From Candidatus Methanimicrococcus labiotermitis (GTDB lineage Archaea; Halobacteriota; Methanosarcinia; Methanosarcinales; Methanosarcinaceae): a DNA stretch of 46,319 nucleotides. The position numbers and the translations under genes are program-made. Numbering within the stretch: position 1 is the first letter of the stretch; each line of letters begins with the position of its first letter. Where the stretch lies: assembly GCA_009784005.1 (NCBI GenBank), contig WRCE01000013.1, forward strand, positions 1 to 46,319, written 5' to 3'. Below, in pieces: positions 8,680 through 15,994 of the stretch. Under the pieces are notes generated by a model. It searched no databases. It was not told the origin of the DNA and saw nothing but the letters and a program-made list of their open reading frames with translations.

Positions 8680-11169
8680 ATGTTATGGATTCTCTTCGCT
8701 TGGAAAGGAAAAAGCTTCACGGTCATGGCCATCGCCGATAAAAAACGCGAGCCGCTGTGGACAGGAGAGCTTGAACTCAAGCAAAATACGGCGGGTTTTC
8801 GGCCGCATAAGGTCCGTGTTGTGAAAAGAGAAGGGAAAGTTCTTTCCGATGAGGAATATTACCCGACGAAAGACTTTACGGAGCTGATGAAAAAGGCCAA
8901 CCGCATTATGACAGCGAGAGACACGCCGGTGATAAAGACGGAAGAGCTGACCTGCATGTTCAAGGCGTACCAGCTGAAAAACGACACGGTTGACATTTGC
9001 CGCCATTGCTTGCTTCAGAGGCGTTTTAATTTTATTAACAAATCTTCCGTCAAATACGGAAAGGAAACCATATGCCCCGATTGCGCCAAAGACGAACTTA
9101 AAAAAGCGCTTCGAAATTCCAAACAACATATGGGCGACTCAACCGTTGAATTTTTTGAACGCGTGCTGGACCGGACCAAAGATTTTGATAAAACGATTTC
9201 CATGCTGAATGCCGACCGTCTTGACGAAAGCACGACAAAATACGACACAATCGTTTCATCCGATAATGAAAGAAAAATGCCCGTGAAATCACTACGAATT
9301 CATAAACGGCTGAAAGACCTGCTTTTAAAAAAATCCAAAGACCTCATGCCCGTTCAAACGCTTGCCGTTGAAGCCGGCCTTTTGGAAAAGAAAAATTTAA
9401 TGATCGTCTCCGCCACAGCCACCGGCAAAACGCTGATTGGCGAAATCGGCGGCGTTGAAAACATTCTCTCTAACCGCGGCAAAATGCTTTATCTGGTGCC
9501 GCTCGTCGCGCTGGCGAATCAGAAATATGACCAATTCACAACCCGCTACAACGAAATCGGTTTGAGGACATCTATTCGAATCGGCGCCGAAATGATCAAA
9601 ACCAAAGAAACGTCGTTCATGAAAAAAACAATGGACGCGGACATTATTGTCGGCACTTATGAAGGCATCGACCATCTTTTGCGTTTGGGAGAGACGGACA
9701 GTTTGGGAAAAGTCGGCACCGTCGTTATTGATGAAGTTCACATGCTGACAGACGCCGAGCGCGGCCACCGCTTAGACGGTTTGATTGCGCGAATGAGGTA
9801 CACCGCCCCCGACGCTCAATTTATTTATTTGTCGGCGACGGTCGGCAACCCGAAGTATTTCGCCGATAAGCTCGGCGCCGAACTCGTTCTTTACGAACAT
9901 CGCCCCGTTCCGATTGAAAGGCATCTTCTTTTCGTTCAGGAACATGAAAAAGTCAGGCTGATGACACGGTTGATTGAAGATGAATATAACATGAAATCCT
10001 CCAAAGGCCACCGCGGCCAAACCATCATTTTTACAAATTCGCGCGCGAATTCTCAAAACATATCAAATGCGCTGCCGATGCCGTCCGCTTATTACCACGC
10101 CGGCCTGAATCAGCATGAAAGAAGACGCGTTGAAACAAAATTCGGGCGCGGTGAAATTCCGGCGGTCGTCACGACAGCGGCGCTGGCGGCAGGCGTTGAC
10201 TTCCCGGCGTCGCAAGTCATATTTGAATCACTGGCAATGGGCATTGACTGGCTGACCGTTCAAGACTTTTTACAAATGAGCGGGCGCGCCGGCCGACCTG
10301 ATTACCATGACAGAGGCATTGTCATTTTAATGCCCGTCCCCGGCAAATCGTACTCGGCGGGAACAAAGGAAACGGAAGAAGACGTCGCGATTTCTCTTTT
10401 GAAAGGAACGATGACGGCTGAAAATTTCGACTACGGCGAAGAAGAACAGCTGGAAGAGCTGTTGGCGTCCATATCTGTTACGTCTTCCAAAAGTGATTTA
10501 ATGAAAATCCTGTCGCTGATGTTCGGCGCCGTTAATGAAAACATCATGCTTTTGAAACTTCAGAAATACAAATTCGCGGAAGTGAAAGGCAAAGAAATCA
10601 CGCAAACGGAAATCGGGAAAATTGCGTCGGCGCATTTCCTTTCGGTTTCAAAAACATTTATGATTACGGATTCAATCAAAGCGAACATCTCTGCCCTTCG
10701 TATTGTGACGAACTTGGAATTCTTCGCCGGCGCGGTTTTCAAATATGCCGAACAGATTTCAAAGGAACTGCGGATGAACTTGCCGGCGCGCGTCTTTCAG
10801 GGCGCGTTTTTGGATATCATGTTTGACGGAACCGTTTTAAGAGAGGTCAGTCCGAAATATCAAAAACTGCTTCTGAACTTTGCAACGGACATGTTCGTCT
10901 GCTCCTGCAAAGAATCCCCGTACTGCGGCTGCGCCGAGCGGAAGTTTTCCGAAAAAATTCTGCTTTACCGGATGAAAGGGCATGAACCCGTTCAAATCAT
11001 ACGGGAGCTGGAAAGCGAATACGGGATCACCGCGTATGTCGGAGATGTCTTCTCGTATTTGGAAGACGCCGTCAGAAATCTGGAAGCCGTTGAGTTGATT
11101 GCGAAAACCATGAAAAAGAACGGTTTGGCGGAAGAGGCAAAAGAACTGCGCCTTAAAATCAGAGGATGA
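8680..11169 (+). CDS. Ski2-like superfamily 2 DEAD/DEAH-box helicase with zinc-type N-terminus
   Basis: An 829-residue archaeal helicase. The N-terminal 200 residues carry paired cysteines, CRHC near 107 and CPDC near 131, that suggest a zinc ribbon. The core holds Walker A SATATGKT (243-250), DEVH in VIDEVHML (about 350), SATVG (motif III), and QMSGRAGR (motif VI, near 532), the pattern of Ski2/Hel308-like helicases. A C-terminal Cys cluster (CSCKESPYCGC, near 741-752) follows. It resembles the archaeal helicase group annotated with DUF5814. Whether it acts on DNA or RNA is not decided by sequence. An ATG within LLWIL-like hydrophobic residues starts the frame; an internal start at MAIADKKREP (8704) is a plausible alternative. 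Confidence 0.88.
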   Translation: MLWILFAWKGKSFTVMAIADKKREPLWTGELELKQNTAGFRPHKVRVVKREGKVLSDEEYYPTKDFTELMKKANRIMTARDTPVIKTEELTCMFKAYQLKNDTVDICRHCLLQRRFNFINKSSVKYGKETICPDCAKDELKKALRNSKQHMGDSTVEFFERVLDRTKDFDKTISMLNADRLDESTTKYDTIVSSDNERKMPVKSLRIHKRLKDLLLKKSKDLMPVQTLAVEAGLLEKKNLMIVSATATGKTLIGEIGGVENILSNRGKMLYLVPLVALANQKYDQFTTRYNEIGLRTSIRIGAEMIKTKETSFMKKTMDADIIVGTYEGIDHLLRLGETDSLGKVGTVVIDEVHMLTDAERGHRLDGLIARMRYTAPDAQFIYLSATVGNPKYFADKLGAELVLYEHRPVPIERHLLFVQEHEKVRLMTRLIEDEYNMKSSKGHRGQTIIFTNSRANSQNISNALPMPSAYYHAGLNQHERRRVETKFGRGEIPAVVTTAALAAGVDFPASQVIFESLAMGIDWLTVQDFLQMSGRAGRPDYHDRGIVILMPVPGKSYSAGTKETEEDVAISLLKGTMTAENFDYGEEEQLEELLASISVTSSKSDLMKILSLMFGAVNENIMLLKLQKYKFAEVKGKEITQTEIGKIASAHFLSVSKTFMITDSIKANISALRIVTNLEFFAGAVFKYAEQISKELRMNLPARVFQGAFLDIMFDGTVLREVSPKYQKLLLNFATDMFVCSCKESPYCGCAERKFSEKILLYRMKGHEPVQIIRELESEYGITAYVGDVFSYLEDAVRNLEAVELIAKTMKKNGLAEEAKELRLKIRG

Positions 11170-11250
11170 GAAATTTATTTAATTGTCCAATGAATTTTAC
11201 AGTTAACAGTATGTGACGTTAAAAATAATTTTTATGTTTTTTCAATATGA

Positions 11251-11390
11251 ATCAGTTTCAAAAAAACAATCAACAACGATCAGTTTCAAAATAACAATCA
11301 GCAACGATCAGTTTCAAAATAACAATCAGCAACGATCAGTTTCAAAATAACAATCAGCAACGATCAGTTTCAAAATAACAATCAACAACA
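11251..11390. repeat. 28-bp tandem array upstream of the DUF3467 gene
   Basis: Five units beginning ATCAGTTTCAAAATAACAAT and ending in CAGCAACG; the outer units are slightly diverged. It ends 16 bases before the ATG at 11407, and the array edge contributes the ATCAGGAGCAAC segment holding the probable ribosome-binding site. Confidence 0.95.
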
Positions 11391-11406
11391 ATCAGGAGCA
11401 ACAAAA

Positions 11407-11802
11407 ATGAGTGACAATAAACCGGAATCCCAAAACAATAATGCGCCGGCAGAAGGAAAGCGCATTGAAATCACGGTCGAAATCGTTAAAGAAGAAGATT
11501 TTAAAAGGTTTTACGCCATCGGCGCAATCGGCGTCAACAACATTTATGATTTCAGGATTAGCTTTTACAATGACGACCCCGAACTCGGCCGGTCTGACGG
11601 TGTCAGAAAAGTTCACCGGAAAATCGGAACGGAAGTGATTTTATCACCGGTTGCCGCGATGGAATTGGCCCGCTGGCTGGACCAGAATGTAAAAGATTAT
11701 GAGTCAAAGTTCGGCCCGATTAAAACGCAGGGGCGCAGACCGTCCGAAGAGAATAAAAACATGACGGGCGGCGCCGGAAACGTTTTGGACGGCTACGCGT
11801 AA
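11407..11802 (+). CDS. DUF3467 family protein
   Basis: A small acidic soluble protein of 131 residues. The segment RFYAIGAIGVNNIYDFRISFYNDD followed by VILSPVAAMELARWLDQNVKDYESKFGPI matches the DUF3467 family, in which a short beta-rich domain precedes a helix ending YE.KFG. No function is known for the family. The first 20 residues are polar and disordered; the last 25 are also low in structure. An AGGAG (about 11394-11398) lies 8 bases before the ATG. It stands alone between the helicase and the Sm-like gene, with no obvious functional partner. Confidence 0.75.
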   Translation: MSDNKPESQNNNAPAEGKRIEITVEIVKEEDFKRFYAIGAIGVNNIYDFRISFYNDDPELGRSDGVRKVHRKIGTEVILSPVAAMELARWLDQNVKDYESKFGPIKTQGRRPSEENKNMTGGAGNVLDGYA

Positions 11803-12055
11803 CCGAGCAGGATGAAGAAAATAAGCATTCGGCAGACAGCTATAAAGATTTATATCACATAAACGCTTTAAATGCCGAAATCTAAATGAAATTTTAATAA
11901 ATTTTTTATGAACGATGAATGAAATTTTAAAAATCAGAATCAAGCTTCTTATTTTTTAAACATTTCATTTTTCAGCGTTCATATTTTTTTAGCGTTCGTT
12001 TCCATTATAAGCGTGCGTTTTCATTTTAATTCAAGTCAAAAAGAGAGGGATTATT

Positions 12056-12280
12056 TTGTTCCCAAATAAGAAAGTTCAAAAAATTGTCGGATCACGCGTT
12101 CTTGTCGAGATGAAAGGCGACACGAACCTCCTTGAAGGAACACTCAGCACGGTGGATGACTACATGAACCTGCATTTGGTCGACACCGTTGAAATCGTCA
12201 ACGGCCGAAAAGAAAGATCACTGAAATCAGTCGTGTTAAGAGGAAACAATATCATCTTAATTACGCCTGTTGATGAGTAA
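12056..12280 (+). CDS. Sm-like (LSm) archaeal RNA-binding protein
   Basis: A 74-residue single-domain Sm protein, expected to form a heptameric ring that binds U-rich RNA. Sm1 is VLVEMKGDTNLLEGTLSTVDDYMNLHL, including the RNA-contacting DDYMN; Sm2 is SVVLRGNNIILITP, with the RG pair typical of the family. The start is TTG at 12056, chosen because AGAGAGGGATTA lies immediately upstream and the sequence starts at the normal family N-terminus (FPNKKVQKIVGSRV). The reading frame of the next gene is open across its stop codon, but that gene probably starts 65 bases further on. Confidence 0.92.
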   Translation: MFPNKKVQKIVGSRVLVEMKGDTNLLEGTLSTVDDYMNLHLVDTVEIVNGRKERSLKSVVLRGNNIILITPVDE

Positions 12281-12344
12281 ACGCGATTGCGTTATGCTCG
12301 GCATCGTGTCACGAGTACGAAAGTCAAAAACCGCGGAGAACAAC

Positions 12345-13910
12345 ATGAGTGTAAACGTCAAGAAGGAGAGCACTAAGAAAAGCAGTGCTAAAGGAACGAA
12401 AGCCGAAACCGCTTCTCAAAAAGAATTGACGGAAATTTTAGGAATTTCAACGTCAACGTCGGCCGAAGAATCCGTAACTCCCGTTAAAAAGACAGCCGTG
12501 AAAAAGACGGTTGCCGTTGAAGAAACGCCGGAAAAAAAGACGGCGGCAAATAATACTTCCAAGAAAACGACAGAAACCGCAAAAGCTGCAGAAGCCGCAA
12601 AAACTGCAAAAGCTGTCATGAAACCTAAAGCAGCGCCGGCAGAAGTCACTGAATCCGTTTCCTCGAGAAAATCAACTGCAAAGCCGAAGGTACCGGAAAA
12701 AGAAGCGGAACCCGTCAAAAAGGCGGAACCCGCCAAAAAAGCGGAACCCGTCAAAAAAGCGGAACCCGTCAAAAAAGCGGAACCCGCCAAAAAAGCGGAA
12801 CCCGTCAAAAAAGCGGAACCCGCCAAAAAAGCGGAACCCGTCAAAAAAGCGGAACCCGTTAAAAAAGTGGAACCCGCCAAAAAAGCGGAACCTGCCAAAA
12901 AAGCGGAACCCGCCAAAAAAGCGGAACCCGTCAAAAAACCGGAACCCGCTAAAAAAGCGGAAATTGCCGATGAACCCGTCAAAAAACCGGTTATAAAGAC
13001 AAAGGCAGCGGCAGAACCGGCTAAAGAACCCGAAATCGTCGAAGAACCCGTCAAAAAACCGGGCCGAAAGGCAAAGGCGGCGACAGCGGCAGAACCGGCC
13101 AAAGAACCCGAAATCGCTGAAGAACCCGTCAAAAAACCGGGCAGAAAGGCAAAGGCGGCGACAGCGGCAGAACCGGCCAAGGAAACCGAAATCGCTGAAG
13201 AACCCGTCAAAAAACCGGGCAGAAAGGCAAAGGCGGCGACAGCGGCAGAACCGGCCGAGGAAACCGAAACCGCTGAAGAACCCGTCAAAAAACCGGGCAG
13301 AAAGGCGAAGGCAGCGGCAGAACCTGCCAACGAAGACGAAACAGCCGGCGAACCCGTCAAGAAAGCGGGCCGAAAATCGAAAAAGGTTGTTGAGGAACCG
13401 GTTGATGAAAATCTCGGCGTTGAAGAAAAAGTTTATAATTTAATCAAGAACAGTCTCGGCAATGTTTATCAAAATGATATTTGGAAGACAGTCGGCATTG
13501 ACAGCCGCAAATGTTCCAGAATTTTGAAAAAATTATTGGATTCGGGACAGATTCTTCGTAAAGACGCCGTTGTCAGCGGCACAAAAACCTATCTTTTAAA
13601 GGCCGTCACGCAAGAAAGAAAGAAAAACTATGACATTTTAATGGTCAACGGAATCTTTTCGCCATGCACCGGCTGTTCCGGTGAATGCCGGCCCGAATAT
13701 TGCCCGGCGCTGACTTTCTGGATCATGAACCTTCATGAAAACCCGGGAGAAATGTATGCGGCAATGGGATACAACAGCTCGGCCAAACCCGAACAGCCTG
13801 ACGCTGAGGTGCTGACTGACGCTGAAATGCCGCCCGAATTTATTGAAGAAATAAAGGCGGACGACTTTGAATTTGTTGATGAAGACGACGATGAAACCGT
13901 TTACGAGTAA
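12345..13910 (+). CDS. Lys/Ala/Pro-repeat protein with C-terminal winged helix and four-Cys cluster
   Basis: A 521-residue protein of two parts. Residues 1-355 are low-complexity and strongly basic: about fourteen AEPVKK/AEPAKK hexapeptides, then four or five copies of a 26-residue unit containing VKKPGRKAKA, an AT-hook-like or histone-H1-like tail. Residues 358-425 (EEKVYNLIKNSLGNVYQNDIWKTVGIDSRKCSRILKKL and on) look like a winged helix. Near 439-453 comes C-x2-C-x3-C-x4-C (CTGCSGECRPEYC), a metal or Fe-S site candidate. The C-terminus is acidic. I chose ATG 12345 because GCGGAGAAC lies six bases upstream; the frame is also open to a TTG at 12270 overlapping the Sm gene. DNA binding is inferred; the cofactor is unknown. 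Confidence 0.75.
   Translation: MSVNVKKESTKKSSAKGTKAETASQKELTEILGISTSTSAEESVTPVKKTAVKKTVAVEETPEKKTAANNTSKKTTETAKAAEAAKTAKAVMKPKAAPAEVTESVSSRKSTAKPKVPEKEAEPVKKAEPAKKAEPVKKAEPVKKAEPAKKAEPVKKAEPAKKAEPVKKAEPVKKVEPAKKAEPAKKAEPAKKAEPVKKPEPAKKAEIADEPVKKPVIKTKAAAEPAKEPEIVEEPVKKPGRKAKAATAAEPAKEPEIAEEPVKKPGRKAKAATAAEPAKETEIAEEPVKKPGRKAKAATAAEPAEETETAEEPVKKPGRKAKAAAEPANEDETAGEPVKKAGRKSKKVVEEPVDENLGVEEKVYNLIKNSLGNVYQNDIWKTVGIDSRKCSRILKKLLDSGQILRKDAVVSGTKTYLLKAVTQERKKNYDILMVNGIFSPCTGCSGECRPEYCPALTFWIMNLHENPGEMYAAMGYNSSAKPEQPDAEVLTDAEMPPEFIEEIKADDFEFVDEDDDETVYE
12708..13335. repeat. In-frame coding repeats (18 bp, then 78 bp)
   Basis: From 12708 to about 12960 an 18-bp unit (GCGGAACCCGTCAAAAAA) repeats about fourteen times and encodes AEPVKK or AEPAKK. 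From about 12970 to 13335 a longer unit of about 78 bp encodes EEPVKKPGRKAKAATAAEPA-type sequence. Every unit is a multiple of three. Confidence 0.95.
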
Positions 13911-13923
13911 CATTAAAACACTC

Positions 13924-13962
13924 GGAAAATGAAACGGTTTCATTTTCCTTTCATTTTTGTTT
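13924..13962 (+). terminator. Intrinsic-type terminator after the repeat-tail protein
   Basis: A perfect 11-bp stem, GGAAAATGAAA / TTTCATTTTCC, with a CGG loop (13924-13948), begins 14 bases after the stop codon and is followed by a T-rich stretch (TTTCATTTTTGTTT). A second, weaker inverted repeat, AAGCCCC / GGGGCTT, lies at 13974-14011. Confidence 0.7.
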
Positions 13963-14127
13963 ATCTATATAAAAAGCCCCTCGGTGGCTGTACACTTCCG
14001 CTTCGGGGCTTAGAAATTTCATTTTTACATTCATTTTGCCTTTATTTTGCCATTATTTTGACTTCACTTTTGCCTTTTCAAGCATCGGGTTGCAACCCTT
14101 TCGTATGTGTAAATTGAAATACCAAAA

Positions 14128-14137
14128 CTTATAAATA
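14128..14137 (+). promoter_or_regulatory. TATA-box candidate before a small hairpin
   Basis: CTTATAAATA resembles the archaeal TATA box. A start about 25 bases downstream would fall next to the hairpin at 14151-14188, upstream of the tRNA promoter. Confidence 0.4.
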
Positions 14138-14150
14138 ACTGCGATACCTA

Positions 14151-14196
14151 GTTATGCTCGCACTCCCTAAGGAATGAGGAAGCGTAACCATCTTTT
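14151..14196 (+). ncRNA. Candidate small structured RNA or leader hairpin upstream of tRNA-Glu
   Basis: Outer stem GTTATGCT (14151-14158) pairs with AGCGTAAC (14181-14188) over eight pairs, one of them G-T. An inner stem CACTCC / GGAATG closes a CTAA loop with one mismatch. A short T run (CTTTT) follows. With a TATA box just upstream this could be a separate small transcript, a terminator, or part of the tRNA leader. No RNA family is recognised. Confidence 0.3.
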
Positions 14197-14203
14197 AAAT
14201 AAA
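14194..14203 (+). promoter_or_regulatory. TATA-box candidate for tRNA-Glu
   Basis: TTTAAATAAA lies about 30-40 bases before the mature tRNA 5' end, which would place transcription start within about ten bases of it. Confidence 0.5.
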
Positions 14204-14232
14204 AACGATAAGCATATCATTATCAATCGTAT

Positions 14233-14307
14233 GCTCCAGTAGTGTAGCTCGGCCAATCATTCCGGCCTTTCGAGCCGAAGACTCGGGTTCAAATCCCGAC
14301 TGGAGCA
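14233..14307 (+). tRNA. tRNA-Glu (anticodon TTC)
   Basis: The 75-base cloverleaf has acceptor arms GCTCCAG / CTGGAGC, the anticodon loop CTTTCGA with TTC, and a T arm TCGGG-TTCAAAT-CCCGA. Discriminator base is A; CCA is not encoded. There is no intron. The D-arm with GGCCAATCA and the TCCGGCCTTTCGAGCCG anticodon arm are typical of archaeal tRNA-Glu. At position 43 an A faces C27, where a G would be expected, leaving a mismatch at the top of the anticodon stem. An own TATA box lies upstream and a strong terminator-like hairpin 13 bases downstream. Confidence 0.95.
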
Positions 14308-14318
14308 TCAGCATAAAA

Positions 14319-14357
14319 AAGGGGAGACTCGAAAGAGTCTCCCCTTCTTTTTTTTCG
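14319..14357 (+). terminator. Strong hairpin plus T-run after tRNA-Glu
   Basis: GGGGAGACTC-GAAA-GAGTCTCCCC, a perfect 10-bp stem with a GNRA-type tetraloop (14321-14344), extended by AA/TT, then TTCTTTTTTTT. This has the form of a bacterial intrinsic terminator; on the minus strand it is preceded by an A run instead. Confidence 0.8.
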
Positions 14358-14387
14358 AATCAAAGAAAAATAAAATTATATTCTAAC

Positions 14388-14535
14388 CTGTTATCCGTAC
14401 TTATTATCTGTACTTGTTAGCCATACTTGTTAGCCATACTTGTTAGCCATACTTGTTAGCCATACTTGTTAGCCATACTTGTTAGCCATACTTGTTAGCC
14501 ATACTTGTTAGCCATACTTGTTAGCCGTACTTGTT
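14388..14535. repeat. 13-bp tandem array seeded in the DUF805 3' end
   Basis: About ten units of TTGTTAGCCATAC (minus strand GTATGGCTAACAA). The gene's last codons and stop, AAC AAG TAC GGC TAA on the minus strand, are the first unit; copies follow downstream of the gene with one base changed. Confidence 0.95.
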
Positions 14536-14871
14536 ACGTCCTCGCGTTCCGCTCGGAAACAGCAACAGGATAATAAAAACATAGGGCGTCATAAACACAA
14601 GATAGAACATATAAGAATCCAGTTTATCAGTTATTAAACTAAGTCCGATAGAAGCAACCATAATAATTATCGGAAGCAGAATAACCCAGCCGGACATATT
14701 AAAATCATGTAATCTTTGTACCGCCCTTGAGATCCAAGGAAATATACCAATACAATAAATTATAAAATCGAGCGGCGGAAGTGAAGCGTATCCGGGTGCG
14801 ATAAGCATACAAAGAAGTAAAAACAAAACGCTCCAAAAATATGATTTTCTGTTTGCTCGCCCGCGGAACAT
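14521..14871 (-). CDS. DUF805 family membrane protein
   Basis: A 116-residue inner-membrane protein with three or four hydrophobic segments (about 12-30, 34-48, 62-80 and 86-105). It begins MFRGRANRKSYFWSVLFLLL, the FxGRAxRxxYWW opening of DUF805 (YhaH-like). The RAVQRLHDFNMSGWVILL segment and the G-x-x-G-x-NKYG ending are also diagnostic. DUF805 proteins have no assigned activity. Its last codons seed the downstream 13-bp array. Upstream on its own strand lies another array of 13-bp units rather than a clear promoter. It diverges from the TIR-like gene. Confidence 0.85.
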   Translation of the reverse strand: MFRGRANRKSYFWSVLFLLLCMLIAPGYASLPPLDFIIYCIGIFPWISRAVQRLHDFNMSGWVILLPIIIMVASIGLSLITDKLDSYMFYLVFMTPYVFIILLLFPSGTRGRNKYG

Positions 14872-14916
14872 TGTAAAATCTCGCTGTAAAATCCTGTAAA
14901 ATCCAATAAAATCTCG

Positions 14917-15012
14917 CTGCTAAGCCTCGCTGCTAAACCTCGTTGCTAAACCTCGTTGCTAAACCTCGTTGCTAAACCTCGTTGCTAAACCTCGTTGCTA
15001 AACCTCGCTGCA
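14917..15012. repeat. 13-bp tandem array upstream of DUF805
   Basis: Seven units of CTAAACCTCGTTG, with a diverged first unit (AAGCCTCGCTG), between the divergent DUF805 and TIR-like genes. No TATA box is evident inside it. Confidence 0.93.
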
Positions 15013-15137
15013 AATATACATTATCATTTTTGGCATAAATAAAACTATTTGAACAAAGGGTTTCCGTTCTTTTTTTCAAAATTAATGGACATCAAAGACT
15101 TCGCCTTAAATAGAATCAAGGCCTTTTATGTTCAAAT

Positions 15138-15917
15138 ATGACAACGAAAACCGCTTTTTGTTTTGATTCGGCAGACTATGAGAGGGTTCAAAAGATCACT
15201 TCTTCATTCGGTCCCGAAATTTTCAGCCTGCCACCGCTAGAGACATATCTGAATTTGTCTGATGAAACATTGTCCGATGAAACGACCGCGCAGTTGTTGG
15301 CGGATTCGGATATGACCGTTGTTTTCATCGGCAAACGCACTTTTGAAAACAGCGGATGCCTTAAAATGATTGAAAACGGTTTTGCCGCGGGTCAGACGTT
15401 TTTGGCAGTATACCTCAATAACAGTGAAGATGTCAAAAGAAGCGGCAAAGAACTTCTCGGTAAAAATCCGTTTGAATTTTTTTATTTTGAATACGACAAC
15501 AATAACAGCAACAACAGCAACAACAGCAATAAAAACGATGACAGCAATAACAACGATGAAAGCAATAACACGGGCGGCGGCATCACAACCTTCAATTCCG
15601 GTTCCGTTCTTCTGCCGAGCAAATTGAAACGCCGTTTTTCATCCAAAAATATCAAAGCGAAAGCGGACTTCATTGTCACTTACGATTATATCAAAGACGG
15701 CGGCGCCGAAAATTTATTGAAATGGATCGAAGAAGAGCGCCAAAGAAAAATAAAATTCTTTACGGAATGCGATAAAATTAAAGAAAATGAATGGGACAGC
15801 GCGCTGAAAGTCACATTTAAAGGCGGTATCGCCGGTTTTTTCCTTTATTACCACTGGCTGACATATTCCGAAAGAAAAAAAGGAATGGAAAAAATAACAA
15901 GTGAAAAAAACAAGTGA
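15138..15917 (+). CDS. Putative TIR-like domain protein
   Basis: A 259-residue protein. Residues 1-110 suggest a TIR-like (MTH538/DUF1863-type) flavodoxin-like fold: a first strand TAFCFDS, an acidic loop, then DSDMTVVFIGKRTF, the D-x-x-V-x-IG-x-x-T strand typical of this group, then the helix CLKMIENGFAAGQTFLAVYL, whose Glu is a candidate for the catalytic acid of TIR NADases. Residues 118-146 are an Asn/Ser/Asp tract from slippage-prone codons. The C-terminal 100 residues are charged apart from GGIAGFFLYYHWL. Proteins of this fold act in Thoeris-type defence, but no partner gene is present; the neighbours are DUF805 and an adhesin. Family assignment is tentative. The last codons seed a short 13-bp repeat. 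Confidence 0.5.
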   Translation: MTTKTAFCFDSADYERVQKITSSFGPEIFSLPPLETYLNLSDETLSDETTAQLLADSDMTVVFIGKRTFENSGCLKMIENGFAAGQTFLAVYLNNSEDVKRSGKELLGKNPFEFFYFEYDNNNSNNSNNSNKNDDSNNNDESNNTGGGITTFNSGSVLLPSKLKRRFSSKNIKAKADFIVTYDYIKDGGAENLLKWIEEERQRKIKFFTECDKIKENEWDSALKVTFKGGIAGFFLYYHWLTYSERKKGMEKITSEKNK

Positions 15918-15940
15918 AAAAAACAAGTGAAAAATAAAAG
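15902..15940. repeat. 13-bp array over the stop codon of the TIR-like gene
   Basis: Three units of ACAAGTGAAAAAA. The first two units contain the codons TSEKNK and the TGA stop (15915-15917); the third lies downstream. Confidence 0.85.
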
Positions 15941-15994
15941 AGTCTGTTTTTTTAAATGTAAAATTTAAGAGGGGCGAAAGGCCGATTCGGCCTC

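Noticed and set aside
12416..13360. 314-residue minus-strand frame opposite the Lys/Ala/Pro repeats
   Set aside because: It is the antisense shadow of the repeat region (LAGSAFLTGSAF); the plus strand has the conserved winged helix, Cys cluster and ribosome-binding site.
13974..14011. AAGCCCC / GGGGCTT inverted repeat as a second terminator or riboswitch
   Set aside because: Only seven pairs around a 24-nt loop; the stronger hairpin at 13924 already accounts for termination, and no riboswitch core is recognisable.
15482..15679. Leucine-run minus-strand frame
   Set aside because: Antisense of the Asn/Ser tract in the TIR-like gene.
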